DNA of 6,110 nt from Treponema sp. (GTDB taxonomy: Bacteria; Spirochaetota; Spirochaetia; Treponematales; Breznakiellaceae), in the NCBI GenBank assembly GCA_031270205.1, contig JAISYA010000239.1:1-6110 (forward strand), given 5' to 3'. Positions 5,561-6,110 of the stretch are shown here, piece by piece. A program made the translations under genes and the position numbers. Numbering within the stretch: position 1 is the first letter of the stretch; each line of letters opens with the position of its first letter. The notes below the pieces were generated by a model. The model was not told the DNA's origin and made no database searches. It worked only from the letters and a program-made list of their open reading frames with translations.

Positions 5561-6109
5561 TTATTTCAAAAACCCGTATTCATAAATTTTTGGCTCTATT
5601 TTTTTGGCCAATGAATTCAAATCGTTTCTAAGGGTTTTTATGATTTTGGCGTAGGTTTCATCGGCAGATGAATTATTCATTTTTCCGCTTTCATTGCGGC
5701 CCTGGAAAAATTCACGAATATCATAAAAAGAGGCGTTTACTGAAACGGTTTTATTGTTTTTGATTTTTTTATGGTAGTATTTCCATAATTCAAGACCGGA
5801 ATCCAGGACTTTTTTTGCTTTCTTTGAGAATTTAATGTCTTTAATAAAATTATACATAAAATTGGACTTAAACTTTCCTTTGGCGTCCAGTTCCTGTTCG
5901 GAAAAAGGAATCCAGTGGTTTACGCCGTCTTTGCAGGAAATGCGGTTTTTACCGCCAAATAATGTAAAAACCAGGCAGTCGTCAAGAAACACCCTGTCTC
6001 TTTTATAGTCATTGTTGTCGGGGCTTAAAAACTGATCATTATGATTGATCCATGTGTGCTCTAAACAATGACGTACTGAATAATAAATGGCGGCAGTAAA
6101 AATATTTGA
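5561..6109 (-). CDS. C-terminal part of a DNA methyltransferase/restriction-type protein
   Basis: The frame is open from the TAA at 5563-5561 to the right edge of the window, so this is the C-terminal 182 residues of a larger protein; a GTG at 5992 is internal. Recognisable blocks are YYSVRHCLEHTWINHNDQFL, then DDCLVFTLFGGKNRIS, GVNHWIPFSEQELDAKGKFKS, ELWKYYH, NASFYDIREFFQGRN, GKMNNSSADETY and a closing KKIEPKIYEYGFLK. From memory, this block order is the C-terminus of large N6-adenine methyltransferase or restriction-modification proteins (Eco57I-like or related). The catalytic NPPY motif would lie upstream, outside the window, so the activity is not seen directly. The gene is A+T-rich, unlike the lepB-hemW region, which suggests acquisition by transfer. 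The CarD-like remnant follows closely. Confidence 0.75.
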   Translation of the reverse strand, partial: SNIFTAAIYYSVRHCLEHTWINHNDQFLSPDNNDYKRDRVFLDDCLVFTLFGGKNRISCKDGVNHWIPFSEQELDAKGKFKSNFMYNFIKDIKFSKKAKKVLDSGLELWKYYHKKIKNNKTVSVNASFYDIREFFQGRNESGKMNNSSADETYAKIIKTLRNDLNSLAKKIEPKIYEYGFLK

Positions 6110-6110
6110 T

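Overview
The window looks like a bacterial chromosome fragment with two compositional regimes. From the left edge to about 5,200 the DNA is G+C-rich and carries housekeeping-type genes. From about 5,240 to the right edge it is clearly A+T-rich and carries a restriction/modification-type gene. All recognised genes lie on the minus strand. A host-associated spirochaete such as a gut Treponema would fit the gene mix: paired type I signal peptidases, HemW, a URO-D-family methyltransferase-like protein, a CarD-like protein and palindromic intergenic repeats. This assignment rests on general family knowledge, not on a decisive marker, and is tentative.

Layout from right to left, in the direction of transcription. 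(1) 6109-5561 is the C-terminal part of a large protein resembling DNA methyltransferases of restriction-modification systems; its 5' part lies outside the window. (2) After 22 bp comes a very small CarD/CdnL-type N-terminal domain gene (5538-5340), broken by one extra A in an A5 run. (3) About 550 bp (5339-4790) hold no convincing gene, but contain hairpins, a dyad built on TTCGTAT, seven copies of a 21-bp tandem repeat and a possible promoter reading toward lepB. (4) A three-gene operon follows: lepB (4789-3794, active site intact), a second LepB-like gene (3771-3043) with Ala at the catalytic Ser position, and hemW (about 3046-1877). The CxxxCxxC cluster motif of HemW lies upstream of the first ATG, so translation must begin at a non-standard codon overlapping the preceding stop. 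(5) The 225-bp gap 1876-1652 holds a weak terminator, two 18-bp direct repeats flanking a palindrome, and a good sigma70-type promoter. (6) That promoter drives a two-gene operon: a URO-D-family protein (1651-491) with the His-x-Cys...Cys zinc ligands of corrinoid methyltransferases, abutting a lone PTS IIB-like protein (490-176). (7) The left 175 bp hold a composite palindromic element and a plus-strand intrinsic terminator.

The most notable points are the active/inactive signal peptidase pair, the missing standard start of hemW, the one-base break in the CarD-like gene beside the methyltransferase, the pairing of a URO-D-type protein with a stand-alone PTS IIB, and the repeat architectures at 26-124, 1784-1835 and 4949-5103.
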